Assembly (NCBI GenBank): GCA_016617785.1
Contig: JADILM010000007.1
Span: 186,001 to 250,000, forward strand
DNA length: 64,000 nt
Direction: 5' to 3'
Source of the DNA: Sporobolomyces roseus
Lineage: Eukaryota; Basidiomycota; Microbotryomycetes; Sporidiobolales; Sporidiobolaceae
Positions within the stretch are counted from its first letter, which is position 1; each line of letters begins with the position of its first letter. The notes beneath the pieces were generated by a model that made no database searches, was not told where the DNA came from, and saw only the letters and a program-made list of their open reading frames with translations. This document shows, piece by piece, positions 21,673 to 34,548 of this stretch. Both the position numbers and the translations under genes were made by a program.

Positions 21673-22281
21673 GATGGCGTGTATAGAAGAATGTAAAGCG
21701 TGTAGAGTGGAAGGAAGAGGGAGAGAAAGATGAAGAGATCGACAGAAGTTTGGTCGACGTCACCAAGTTGACTACGAAGACTTTCTTGAAATTGCTTGAC
21801 AAACTGGGCCGATTCATCTTTGCATGGGGTATAATCACGTAAGTGCAACTGCGGGAGGAAGCAAGAGAAAGAACGATAACAAAAAAGAAAAGGGGATTAT
21901 CTTTGCGAAGCCGACAACAACGTCGTCGATCGGGTACAGACGCCAGAGTCTCGTTATCGACGAAAGAGCGACGACCTGAGGGCCGTTGCTTCTAACAATT
22001 ACGACGAAGCGACGTGCTCGAACGAAAGAGGAACGACAATTCGAAACGCTGAATCGGAATCTGCGAGAGTCAATTTGACCGTCCGAGTGATCGAGACAGC
22101 ACTGGGTACGACGAGACATGAGGAAGAGTCTACATACTAGACGGTCGACGCGAACCGCACCAGTCAACCACTCAAGGCAAAGCAAAGCAAAGCAAGGAGA
22201 ACGAGGAGGTAGAAGTAAGAATCGACTTCTTTCGTTTTCGTTGGATCGACCCATATGTACAGAATCCCATCTACCTCTCTC
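21673..22281. other. Unresolved stretch, no confident gene
   Basis: On the minus strand a frame at 21848-21627 follows an acceptor-like CCCGCAG. It has coding-like composition at first (DESAQFVKQFQESL) but becomes a hydrophobic run and stops. A 139-codon frame at 22254-21835 is rich in Arg and Ser without motifs. Either could be an upstream exon or chance. Confidence 0.35.
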
Positions 22282-23034
22282 TCATTCCTCATTCAGTTCC
22301 CCTCTCTCCTTCGCAACCTCCTTCTCTACCTCTCTCACATTCCTACAAGCTTCCCTCAACCTCTCCATCAGGCTATCCGGCAATCTCATCAATCCCAACT
22401 CGCTCACTACCCTATAAGCAACCTTGTTCCGCTCATAACTCTCTTTGACAACTTTGCCCGACTCGCCGTTGACCAATACAGAAGCGATAATATCTTGGGG
22501 TTGAGCAGTCCTTTGCGCTTCGGCTGGGTTACGTTGATCTGCGATATGACTGCACGCAATTACTCATAGTGTCAATCAGCTGCTAGGTGCAAGAGCTCGG
22601 GAGAGAGAGAAGGGAGAAGCGTACATGAAAGTATCACTACCACCCATCGAATTCAACACTGCTTTAGCCGCACTATCGACCCAAATATCGGTCCCTACAT
22701 TCTCTTTCAACACCTCATGCACCAGATCCAAGAATTGTGGGTTCTCTTCGAAGTAACGAGGGAGGATTGGGGGTTCCTCTTCTGAAGATGAGTGCGAAGG
22801 GGGTGTTTGGAGCTGGCCGATTGTTGTGGGGGAGAACGAGGGAGAAGGTGAAGGAGTGGGGAGGAAGGAGAGGGAGTAGCTAGGGGTCTTGGAGGAGGAC
22901 GAAGAGGAGGAGGAGGGGTGGAAATAGAGTCCTGCGTAATGATTCGATTCAAACGATTTAGACGAGATGCATCGACGAGCGAAGGTGCTGCTTGATCTAG
23001 AGAGTAGCTGTGGTGTTCGAAGTAGTGATAGCAT
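22282..23034 (-). CDS. Predicted mitochondrial protein, function unknown
   Basis: Two exons (23034-22625, 22549-22282) give 225 residues. The N-terminus is rich in Arg, Ser and Leu without acids (MLSLLRTPQLLSRSSSTFAR), a typical mitochondrial presequence. A low-complexity Ser/Pro stretch precedes a conserved-looking domain: NPQFLDLVHEVLKEN, a short FIHIADQRNP motif across the splice, PQDIIASVLVNGESG, and YRVVSELGLMRLPD. It ends in a charged helix. I do not recognise the family. The gene is head to head with the START-like gene, 147 bp apart. Confidence 0.7.
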
Positions 23035-23181
23035 GACTTGGAATGAGTGGAAGGGGGAGAGAGATGAATTTGTTTGATGAAAATGAAACTCGCAAAGATC
23101 GAAAGGATCCTCCTCTCCCTCTCACGACATCGCTGCTTCTGATTCAACTCGACCGTGATCTAGGCAGGAGAGGGTCCGACT

Positions 23182-26100
23182 ATGCCACCCGGTGAATCTT
23201 ATACAGAGTGAGTTCCCCCCCTCTCTCTCTAGTCGTCATACAACCTCTCTAATCTCCCTCTTTCCCTCTCTATCTCGCTAGTCACACAGCGCGATATAAA
23301 TCCACAATATCCACTGCCCGCCTTACTCTACAACACCTCCTCTCTTCGACTCATTCAAACCAATGGAAACGAATCAACAACAACAACAACACTAACCTCG
23401 CCTCGTCCTCCCAATCCACTTCCACGAATGAACGGCTATCGACCACTGCGAGCTCATCAGAGAATGGAGGGAACGGGATCATGGCTCAGGTCGAACCGAG
23501 TATGATCAAGTTACATAAACGACCTTCGATTAATCCTACTTCCTCCTCCTCTTCCTCGACTTCTTCTGCGGCGGATATCATTCGAGCAACTGTCGAGATT
23601 TCACTACCATCCAACCTCTCACAACAAGGATCAAAAGATTTGCTAGAGGCGTTCAAAGTAGCTCTCAAAACTCCTCAACTCCGACCAACCTGTCCGTTCT
23701 CCTCTCTTTCACATACAGTTGCGATAGCGACTGATTGTCGGGGTACTTGGTACGAAATATAGGGGATAAACTAGTGGAGCAATCAACAGACTTGGAGTAT
23801 CTAGATCCACGAACGAAGGTGAGCAAAACAGATTACAGATTAGGTTGGCCCGCTTCGTAAGTCCTCTCCCTCCTCCCTCTCCTTCTTCTACCCGCTCAAT
23901 CTTGTGAGATAGACCAAGAGATACGATTCTTATCTCCCGAACCTACACCACCCCCACCACTCTGATCGACCTATCGACTTCTCTCCCTCGTTTCGCAGAC
24001 GAACCCGCCTTTCTCCGCCCTGCGCCACCCTACGTTCGATCGACAATCGGGATCTATTCATGGTGCTTTCAAATCCTCCCAGGGAAGAAGTTGCGAATCA
24101 CTTTGTTTTGGAGTTGGAGTTTTGGGGGTACTTTGAGCTCGCAACCTCATTTAAATCATATGACTCATCTCGTCGCGAGTTTAGTCGGGTTCGTGAGGAG
24201 TGGTGGGAGTAGTAGGATCCCGAGTTTGAGGGGTTGGATTCAACCGAGTGAAACAGAGGAAGGGGGGATCGAACTCACGGGTGAAGGATGGGATGGGAGC
24301 GAATTGAAGTGGAACGGGGAATGGAATGTCGTTAACCCTGCGTCGAGGGTTGGGGGCGAGGGGAAGAGGGAGAGGAAATTGAGAGTTGGATTACCGGTAC
24401 CTGCCGGGAGTGGGATCGAGGGAGGGAAGGATGGATGGGATGTGAGGATTATGGTGAACTCGTCGAGTTCCAGTACGGCGGGTAAACCGTTTGAAGTGAG
24501 GTTGATCAAGAGTCACGAGGATGGAGGAACATTCTCCAGACTCGACTTGGTCATTATTCATCCTTACGCACCACCACCGCCAGCTTCAAACGATAGTAGT
24601 ATTTCAGCTTTAGAGGGGTTCGAGTTGGGGAGGGTGAGCGTCAAGTGTGGAATCATGAGGTTGGTAGGAGGGAAAGGAGTTAGAGTTAACGGAGAATTAC
24701 TCACAGCGATCAGTGAGACGGAAGATGAGCCGGAGGGTGAAGAGGAATACGTGGAGGAGGATGGGAAGAAGTTGAACGAGGTGTTGGATCAATTACAAAA
24801 GGAGGAGGAGGACGATATTGTAGAACCCGCCGATTCACTCTCCCTGTTGTCGACATCACCTCGTTCGCTTCCTCCATCCATCAACCTCCTCAACAGCTCA
24901 GCTATTTCCCTCCGTTCGACCAATTCCGCTTCTTCGAAATCCCGGCAAACTTCCCATCAGATCTCGACTCTCGTTCGTCGATCCTACATTTACTTCCTTT
25001 CCCTCCTTCAAGAGCCCCCTCAGAAATGGAGACATATCTCGGATTCTTCTTCTGGAGTCACCGTCACACAGCTCCTCAGTCCAGATCCGACCTTGACGAT
25101 CTATAGGGCTGAAGCAGTTTTCGTCGGAGTGGGAGTGTGGGACGTGTTTGCGACGGTGAGTACGATGGGAGTCAGGAAGAGTTGGGATAGGGGATTGGAC
25201 GAGGTCAAGCTGGTCAGACAGGGAGGTGGGAATGGGAATGAGGGAACAGGGATCGGGGGAGAGTTGAGCGAAGTTTGGTGGGAGAAGAGGAAAGCGAATT
25301 GGCCTGTAGCGTATGTTCACTCCCCCCTCTCTCTCAGTTGCTCGTTCGGAATTGAGCTGATCGATTCATAGAGTGTTCGTAGACCTCGAGATTCCGTCAC
25401 TTTAAGAACCTCTTACAAATCCCCTACTTCGATTCACATCTTCTCTTCTTCGACCGACGACACTTCCTTATTCCCGCACATCCCACCACTCGTTCCTCCT
25501 ACAATCCGTACCCAAACCGATCTATCTGGGTGGTCAATCGAATCACTTTCTCCAACAACAACTAGCATTACTCTGCTTGATCAATCCGACCCGAAAGGAT
25601 GGAGTAACAAATCTAGTTGGACTCCAAACCAACTCGTGATCGATGTAGCTGGCGTTCGAGATTTCACGATCAAGAATGGTGCTCCTCCAGTCGTGACGAG
25701 GTTGAATGGAGCGAAGAAGAGGGAACTTAGTTACGATCATGAGAAAGGAGTTTTCCGGGTGGAATATGAAGCGGAAGGGATGGGGTATGATCGGGATTCG
25801 AACGAGGAAGGCGGGAGTGAGGTATCGAGTCTGTTTGAGGGAACTTCGACTCCGAGGGGATCAATCGAATCGACTTCGACTACTTCAACTAGGAAACCGT
25901 TCAACCTGAACCCTACGGATCATCAACAAGCACAACAACAATCACAACCTATCGAACTCGAATTGAGATGTGATGTTTCGGTGTGGTCGCCTCAAGGGTT
26001 GGAAATCATGATCGATCCACCACCATCCTCGGTCTCTTGCTTATCTCGACATCGTTTGAGTTCGACTGGAGGAGGATTGTGGTTAACGATCGAACATCCT

Positions 26101-29100
26101 TTGTTGATTGTCGAATCCTCGGATGGAAAGGTTGCGATCACGGTTCGAAAAGCACCGAAAGGAACCAACGCGACACCCGGCGGAGTCAGTATCAATGGAG
26201 CGAAGGTACGAGTCGATGTGGAAGTCCTCGAAGATGAGAAAGTGAGAGAGTTGGAAGGGAGGAAGAGGAGGAAAGTCAGTCCAGTTCCGTTGGATCAGTA
26301 TGAAACGTTGGGAGCGAGAGTTTGGGGAAACAACGGTTCAGGTTCGAGCAGTGGAGATACCAAGAAAGCAGTACTGAATAGCGCATCGGGAGAGGAGAAG
26401 AAGGGCGTTGATGGGGACCTTCAAAAGAAAGGAGCGATTGTCGATGGGAAGGAGGAGAAATCGTCCTCGAAGGGAAACAAGGCTCCTTCAATCGTTTCTA
26501 TCGACGGATCCACTTCCTCTATCGACCCTTCTCCTGTGACCATCGACCCATCGACCACTACTCCAGACCCGATCACTCCGACCTCTCTCGCCAAACCTCC
26601 TCTCGAACCTCCGGCAGCTGCACTCGAAGCTCTCGCTTACCTTCAATCATTTCACGCAGAACAAGGCCCTGAGTTGACCGATCCTGCGCCAGGATGGTCA
26701 ATCGTTTCGGAGCGAGCAGGAACCGTCGTTCGCAAGAAGATGATCTCTCGCATCTCTGACGTCTTCCCGGTGTATCGAGGAGACAAAATCGTGCAAGGCT
26801 TGACGGCAGATGAGATCGCCAGTGTCGCCACTAGCCCGGGATGCAGAAAACTTTGGGACGAACGAGTTGACCAAGCGATTCCTCTCGCAAGTTATGGAAA
26901 TGGCATCACCACGACGGCGATCTCGACGAAACCAGCTTTCCCTTTCAAAGGGAGGATCTTCTACGTCTCTACAGTCGTCGCTTCCGTCAAAGTCCCCTCT
27001 GCCTCTTCGACCTCCTCGACTTCGACTGTTCTATTCGTAGCCTCGGCATCTTACACTCCTACACCATCTTCTCCTCCGGGACCTCTCGACTTTGATCCCC
27101 TCAAGGCAAATCCGAATTCACTATTGTCTGGACAAGTACTCCTAGAAGGTTGGATCCTCGAAACTCTCGACCCCTACACTTCTTCAGTTCTCGCGATTCC
27201 CTCAACTCGCTGCACCTACCTCGCCAACATCGATCAAAAAGGATCCGTCCCTCTCGCTCTCAATCAAGTCCTCAACGCGAATTTGGCGAAGAGTATCGGG
27301 AACGTCGAGGCGTTTGGCAAGACGAAGGGACCTCTACCGAGGATCTGGAATCCGAGCAATGGAGTTCAGATTGAAGGACCTTTGAGCGAAGACGGAGAAG
27401 GGGATTGTTTATGGAAGTTGGGGAGAGTAGGGAAATCAAGTGGAGGAGGAGGAGAAGCGGGAGATAGTAAAGTGGTTTCAGCGAATTACGGAGATGAGGA
27501 GAACACGTTCAGAGCGCTGTTCAAGGCCGGAGGGAAGACTCAGATCGTGAAGGAGGAGGAGGTCACCTTCGAGAAGGTAACTGAAAGTAGGAAGGAACAG
27601 CTCATCAAGAAAGGTTCTTCGAATTCGACCGTAACGAACAAGTCTCTCGCAGTCGGACCTACCTTGCTCAAAAGCGAATTACCTCGAAGCGCTTCCCTCA
27701 ACTTTGGCACCGTCGCACCCCCGGTTCTACACAAGCCTCCCATCACTTCCGAACTATCTCACAAACGAAGTCGAAGCTCTCTGAGATCGAAATCTCCCGC
27801 CGCTCCTCCCGTGGCCAGTGGCGCTACACTCGCATCCTCTTCCTCTCCCACTGTACCCGCGACAAGCTCCCTCATCTCAACATCGAACGATCTCAGCTCG
27901 AATGATCTCGTTGTCGCTGAACTTATCGTCGACCTCAAGCAATATCCTCACGGTTATTCGGTTTTGACCAGCTCTTCCCTTCTGACTCTTCCAGACCAAT
28001 CCTCTTCTTCCGACCCTTTATCTCTTGATCCCCTTCCTCCACGATCTCTCGCTCCTTCCTCTTCCTCAACTCCGACTCTTCCTCTTCGACTGACCGCTCA
28101 CGACGCACCTCTTCCTTCTATCCTCACTGCTTCCCTCGACGCTTGGAAACGAGCGAACCACCTCGTTCGCATACTCGCTCCTACCTCTCCCATCACTCAT
28201 CCCCTCCAAGACCCGCTGAGGGAACCTTCGAAGACTCGCATCGAGAAACCTGAATGGTACAAGATCCTTATAGACGGAGGCGGAGCTCTCGTCGAGGTCA
28301 AGATTGTCCCGCTTCCTGCGCCTACTGCCACTCTTCCCAACGAGAAAGAGAGACCAAAGTTACCTCAAGGAGCCGGAAGTGAACCTACTGGTTTAGGGAA
28401 AGTGACGGGACAGGCAAACAGAACTGTCATGTTCAATGGAGAAAAGGTGGTTGTCATGAGTCAGAAGGAGAGTAGGGCAGTTTTGTCCAGATTCGAGGAC
28501 GAAGACGCACCTTTGCAAGGGGCGAAAATCAGTCGGTAAGTCTACTTTCTCACGTTTCTGCTCAACTCTTCGAACGATTCAACTCACGTGCTTTCCCTCT
28601 CGCTGTAGCGTACCACGTCGAAAACGTAAAGCCTCAACTGCTCCTGTTGATTCCGATTCAGCGAATACCTCACCTTTGCCGCTCGAGCTGCAACAACCCC
28701 TCGCTGTCGCAGTCAGCCTCCTCGCTCCAAAGCCCTCGACCCCTGTTGTCGATGACTTTGAGTTCCCCGATCCTAAATCGCCAGGAATGATGACTCCCGC
28801 TCAAGAGAAAGGAGGTCGATCTCCAGTCATGTCAAAATCCGGTTCGATGCAGAATGTGAGCATTCTTCCTCCTCTCTTTCTGAGCCTGTACTGACCACGA
28901 TCGCTCAATCTGCAGGCATCGAGTCGGAGAGGAACGAACAGCTCAGAGTCGACTCCCCTGACTGGTCCTCTTTCTGCGATTCTCGGTTCCTACCCTCTCG
29001 CCCGTCTCGGCTCCAGCATCGTTAACGCCACGACTCCCTCTGCGCACAATCTTTCCAACACCGGCACTACAATCGGCAAGCGATCTTATAGCTTAGGATT

Positions 29101-29409
29101 CGTCTTTGCGGTCGCGATGATCGCTTTCTTATTAGGTTCTTTCTTGCGTTCTCTACTCACTCGTCAGTCACCACCGCTCTACTCTTGCGCCTGATGACAT
29201 AACTGACGACTTCTGTGAGGGCAATAGCCGCGGACTACATTATCTATCATCCCGTTTCGACTCCCTCCGTCACTGATTCTGTCGTCGAGAAAGCTATCTT
29301 GACTGCGATCGACCCTCATCGACGTTGGAGAGAAGCGAGACGCCTACTCGAACTACGAACTGGCTTCGTAGGTTGGGACATCATCTTTGCTGCAGTCAAA
29401 AGGGAATAA
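23182..29409 (+). CDS. Very large START-like lipid-binding protein with a C-terminal membrane anchor
   Basis: Exons 23182-23207, 23282-about 23856, 23913-25310, 25374-28535, 28609-28855, 28916-29162 and 29228-29409 encode about 1,900 residues. A first START-like segment carries WYE, DKLVEQSTDLEYLDP, YRLGWPAS-PRD and a FSWSFGG-type strand. A second lies in the long fourth exon (RRPRDSVTLRTSY). A third START-like stretch near 26640-27250 has GWSIVSERAGTVVRKK and DVFPVYRGDKIVQGLTADE. A predicted transmembrane helix near the end (LGFVFAVAMIAFLLGSFLR) is followed by a ~60-residue tail. Relatives move or sense lipids at membrane contact sites, which is inferred here. At 23743-23789 an in-frame TAG and a frame change interrupt the first segment. 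A short intron (20 or 47 nt both fit the phase) or a sequence or gene lesion could explain it. Confidence 0.7.
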
Positions 29410-30369
29410 AGCTTTGTCGCTTCTCCCTTCCCTTCCTCCACTTTTTTCACCCTAATTCTTCCCTTTGCTCTCTCTCTCTCTCTGCATATGCACCTTCTCA
29501 CTCATGTTGTCGTCCAGTGTTGCTTTTCCTCTGAACCCATCGGTTTTTACCACTATCATACCCATTTTCTAGCGACCTAGCTAATTCTCGAATTCTCTCG
29601 ACTTGTTGCAAACACTACCTTCCGCTTCCTTTCTATCGACGCTTGCGAACTGCAAGTACATATCTGTCTCTGCGAAGAAAGAGATCTACGGAACTCAAGC
29701 GCGGCATCATTTTTCGGTCGGACCTCGTCGAACCGGGTTTTTCTCTTCGCCGGCAAATTTGACGGAACTTTCGACAATCTTCCTGGAGTATATGCAATCT
29801 AGTAGACCCAAGAGGAGGAGAGTAGCCTTCGTCTCTTGCTCTTTTTCACTCTCTTCCTCTTTCGACCGTTTTCGTTGAGCTCTCGTTCCTTCGGCGGTCG
29901 CGCAAAAGGGGTTCTCGGCAAGCAACGCACACTCTATATCGATGGTAACTCAAAAAGCAATTAACGAGGGTTGACTCAAAGATAGGGCGATATTTTCAAT
30001 GTCCTTCGCAAGAAAAGAGGCAGAAATCGACGACGATAAGACCCCGACACGAGTTCAGCTCTCTCTCTTGTTCAGCACTCACATATAAAAGTCTACGTGA
30101 ACAGCAGTGCTCTGTTCTCCGCAAACGTCCTTACAATTTCAACATCGAAAATCCCCTTTCCTCTCCTGCTCCTCCTCCGCCTCTCTCTTTCCTTCCCCCA
30201 CTTCCAAGTTCTTTTTCGCTACTTCTCGCCTGCCATCGAATCGGATTCTACACCTACACCTCGGCCGTACACTCGAATCCGAAACGCTTCCCACGGTCCC
30301 GTTGAACTAGCCGCACACTCCCATCTCATCTCACTCAATTTGTAACAACATCAAAGGATTCTCTCTCAG
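29410..30369. other. Intergenic with the promoter of the Zn2Cys6 gene
   Basis: No coding exon is supported. A TATA-like ACATATAAAAG lies at about 30081-30091, some 280 bp before the ATG of the next gene, within pyrimidine-rich sequence typical of fungal promoters. Short frames on both strands look random. Confidence 0.5.
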
Positions 30370-33300
30370 ATGCAACCACCTGTAGCAACAGATTTCGCAG
30401 AACCTCTACCGATCCCTCCACCTCCTCAGCATTCAATCTATTCAACTCAAGATCTTCAATCTGCTTACTCAACTTCAGGAATGCAAGTGGAAGATCAACA
30501 GAGACCTAGTACTTCTAGTTCAGCAGTACCTGGACCTGGACTCAAGAGCAAGAAAGCAAATGCAGGGAATGGAACGGGATCAACTACGAAAGCAGGTAAA
30601 GATAAAAGTGGAGCAGGAGGAGGAGGAGGAGGAGGAAGTGGAGACAAGAAGAAGACGAGGAGTAAAGCTGCTTGTTCGAGTTGTAAGAGCGTCAAACAAA
30701 AGTACACTCTATCTATACTCTGAGGAAGAGATACTGTCTAGCTGACTTGCGATTGTCGCCGTTTCTCAGATGCGAAGGACCTCCGTATGGTAAGGCCTCC
30801 TCTTCCTCTATCTTACTCCCTCCTAAGCGATCGAACTTCAGCTGACGACGTCTCTCTACACGTTCGCTTTCAGTCCCATGTCGTAGATGCGAATTGTAAG
30901 TGCCTCTTTTTACTTTATATCGACGAAACTAGCCGATTTCGGCACAATCTCGCTTGCAACCGTTGCGCGACTCTGATCGCTGACAATGCGTCGTCACTTC
31001 CTCTGTACAGGTACAAACTCGATTGTCAATTCCCTCCTGGTACGAAGACTGTACCTAGACCGACAGAGGGAGCTTCGAACGGTGGCGCAGCTGGTGGATC
31101 TGCGAATGGAGGAGAACCGTCTCCTGCAGTCACTCAGAAGTAAGTTGCATGTAGCCTCATCATTACACCCGAACGTATGCTAATAACGGATCCATAGATT
31201 GTACGAGATTGCGAGTCGACTTCAATCAATCGAATCTGCACTCCACATAAATTCAGCTGCTTTCGCTTCCCCTTCTCATCCAGCACACACGCAAGTCGAA
31301 TCCGCTAGTTCTCACCATGCCTCAATGTCGATGGGTTCATCAGAAGCTGGAGACGACAACGATACGGCTGGAACCGCTTCGCCAACAGACATCGCTTGTG
31401 CTGCCGCTTCAAATCCAATCAACGAAATCAATTTGACAATCGATTCTGTCGTTGGAGAACCTGGGTACACGCCAATACCTGGAGCAGAAGATTACGGAGC
31501 ACCAGATGTCTTGAGAAGAGGAGTGTTGAGACAGGAAGAATGTCAACAACTTTTTGATTTGTACGAATAACTCCCTCTCACTCTGATACTACTCGAGCTC
31601 ATCTTCGACTTCATGACAGCTTCTTCCTATCGATCCACCCATGGCTCATGAACTTCTCCCTCGATTCCGATCGAGATGCCCTCGCCGTTCGAACTCGAAG
31701 TCCCCTCCTCTTCCACGTTATCCTCCTTCTCTCGACCGCCTACTCCTCGACGTTCCCCTCTCAGCTCCACCTCACTCTCGTCACCTTCACGAACAACATC
31801 CTAGCTCCCCAGATCCTCTCCCCTCAGCCTCACGAATTGACGACCGATTTCATTCGAGCTCTCAACCTCCTCAACTTGTACAAACCTGTTCAACTCGGTC
31901 CGAGAAGAGCTGAGGGTAAAGATGACGCCGAAGCGATCAGGGTCAGCAAAGTCAACGGAATGGCGAGTTGGATGTTGCAAGGAATTCTGGCGAGAACTTC
32001 AGATCGGTTACAACTCGCTGGATCAGTTGGGAAGTTCTCTAGGGCTTACTCGGCGAGTGCTTCGGGAACTCCGATACCTCATGCTCTACTGAGAGATCTA
32101 AGGTCAGTCAATACAATCCTCAATGACCTCTCGGTGCACAAAGGTTGATCTTCTTTCCGAGGTGACAGATTGTACTATTGTCTGTTGTGGCAAGACGTGC
32201 AAGGGAACGTCCAGAGTGGACGCAAATGTAACATGGAGGGAGCGCAAGCCTTGACGACAACGAGGCTGTTCTCCTCGCTCAACGCTCAACCTTACGATGT
32301 TCGGTCAGTCCCTTTCTCTCTTCTCTCTTTTCCGCTCAAAGCCTTACATACTCTCTCTCGATAGACTCGCCGCCATTGTCGAGATGACTGAAGTAGCGCG
32401 ACCGATCCTTCGCTCCGCCAACTACGAACGGACCCGAATGATTCCGAAAGCCGACCTTGAACGATTCAATTCTGGCATGAAATCGTTCGAGGAAACGTGG
32501 ATCCCGATTCTGATTCGTCAAATCCCGGTCGACCCTCTCGCCATGTCTGTCGTCTGTCCCTTCCGAGAGTTCATCGTCATGCAGTACAACGCAACTTGCT
32601 ACTGCTATTGGAAGAAGGACGCAAAGCTCTACACCTCAAACACAAGCGACGCTTCTGGACCGATGGGAAGTAGGAGTAGTGATGGAGGAAGGCCCGGAAG
32701 TAGTCATAGCGAGAGGACAAGGAAGATGCTGCGAGATGGACCACCAAGAGGCTTGCACGATTGGGAGTTTGATGGATTGACGCGATGTGTCGCGGCGGCA
32801 GAATCACTCGTCTTCTCGTTGAGTGAGGAGAGCAGGATACCTGGAGCGTGGAGGAAAGTACAGTGGGAAGAGGCGGAGAGGAGTGATGGTTGGAGGAAAT
32901 TGGTACTCGACGATCAGATTGTCGAACAATCGAGGTGGGGGATGGATGCCATTGTGAGTCTCCGCATGCTTTTCACTGCTCAGTCTCGAGAGGACTCGCT
33001 GATCTATCATTCACGTAGACTTGCATTTCTTACGTCTTCCCCCTCGTGTTCCTCGCAAAACTCGTCAATGAGGTGAGTCCGAATCGTTTCACCAGAGCTT
33101 GTCTTCTCTTTGTTGATGCGATTCTGGAGCTGCAGGGTCTACTCACAACAAACCTCAAACTTCTCCGTCACACCGCTCCTCAACCAGCTTGGCTCTACAC
33201 CCAAAAACTTCCTCGACTACTCGAACTCGCTTCCTCATTCCTCGATGCAATCGCTCCAAACTCTCATCATCCCGCTCGATCGCAAGCTCAAGTCCTCCGT

Positions 33301-33852
33301 ACCCTTCTCGATACCGGAGTTAAAGGTCGAATTCCGACTCCTACGATGACTGCCGGAGAAATCCCTCCCTCTTCAGGACCTTCGAACGCTTCGACGATTA
33401 TGAGTTCGAAAGTACCTCCTCCCCCTTCAGGTCAAATGCAACATCCTCCTCAAGCGTTCCCTCAACAGTATCCTCAGAACCCGGTGCAATACTCGAGTCA
33501 ACCACAACCTTCTCCCAACCAGCTCGATTCGAATCCTCTCAACTGGGGCTCACCAAACCACAATCAACAGCCGCAAATGATGAACGCCGGTGGAGCTGGT
33601 TATGTCGGCCCCGCTCAATCTCAAGGTTTCGTACCAGGAATGGATCAAGCGCTACAAACCGTTCTAGGCGATTTCGAACCTCTCTTCGGAGTCGAGAGTG
33701 GTCAGAACTTTTGGGAGTACGGGAACTTGTCGAGTAATAGTAGTGGAGGATCGGCAACTACTCCTCAAGGTTATGGAACGGGAGGAACTCCGACTGGAGA
33801 AACTGTCGATTGGAGTCAGTTCCTCAGATACTCGAATCAACCACAGTTGTGA
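30370..33852 (+). CDS. Zn2Cys6 (Gal4-type) transcription factor
   Basis: Ten exons splice in phase to 947 residues. The binuclear zinc cluster is C-x2-C-x6-C-x7-C-x2-C-x6-C (ACSSCKSVKQKC, CRRC, LDCQF) at about residues 102-133. It is spread over four exons, two of them only 20 nt (30770-30789) and 22 nt (30874-30895). A basic KKKTRSK stretch precedes it, and LYEIASRLQSIESAL after it may dimerise. The middle region (FFLSIHPWLM, SPLLFHVILLLSTAY) fits the fungal transcription-factor homology domain. The C-terminus is rich in Gln, Pro and Asn, as in activation domains. It should act in the nucleus. Target pathway unknown. Confidence 0.9.
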
Positions 33853-34548
33853 GCTGAAACCGACAATGTCTCTCATCATTAGGTCTATCAAATCCTATCA
33901 TGCTACACTAAAACATCGGACTTCGCTCTTCGCCTTTTTCGCCCAAGTCGTTCACTCCATTTCCTCGTCCTCGTTCCCGCCTCGGCACGACCATAATTCC
34001 AAAATCTACTTTAAGCTCGCTCTCATGATTCTGTTGAATCCCATTCCATTATGATACTACTACACGCTTTTACTTCTTTGGATCAGTTCCCTTGGTTTAC
34101 TTCTTTATCTACCCCTCTCTATGTGTCGCCCTCTCCCTCTCTGTGCCCCTCTCTGTGTGGTTGTTGTCATCCGTATATAAACCGAAATCAATTAGTGTCA
34201 GTATCAACGAGCGGCCCACGAAGACTTCTGCGAGAGATTTCTTTCGCAACTTTTGAATACTACGTAAATCTCGCTTCTCGTTCATCTGGGGTCAGAGCCT
34301 CGCGTCCTTCCGTACACCTTGTCGACTACTGCTCAACGAGAAGTCGAAGTTGTCGACTGAGATCTTTGTTTCATCTTATTCCTCCCCTTCCTCTCTCCAA
34401 CTCGCTCTACTCGCTTCTGTCACACTCACACAACACTCTGCAAGCTTTTCAGTACCTTCTCGACCCCTCAAAGGCTTTCATCACACGTTCCCCCCTGAAT
34501 CTCTTCAATTTGTGATCGACCTTTCTTCCTCTCCCACACATTCTCCCC
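33853..34548. other. Intergenic: 3' end of the regulator and promoter of CENP-A
   Basis: No supported exon. A TATA-like GTATATAAACC is at about 34173-34183. The rest is C/T-rich. Frames such as 34051-34515 are Ser/Leu-rich and lack motifs. Confidence 0.5.

Noticed and set aside
21835..22254. 139-codon minus-strand frame.
   Set aside because: Arg/Ser-rich without domains. No splice partner connects it convincingly to the genes on either side.
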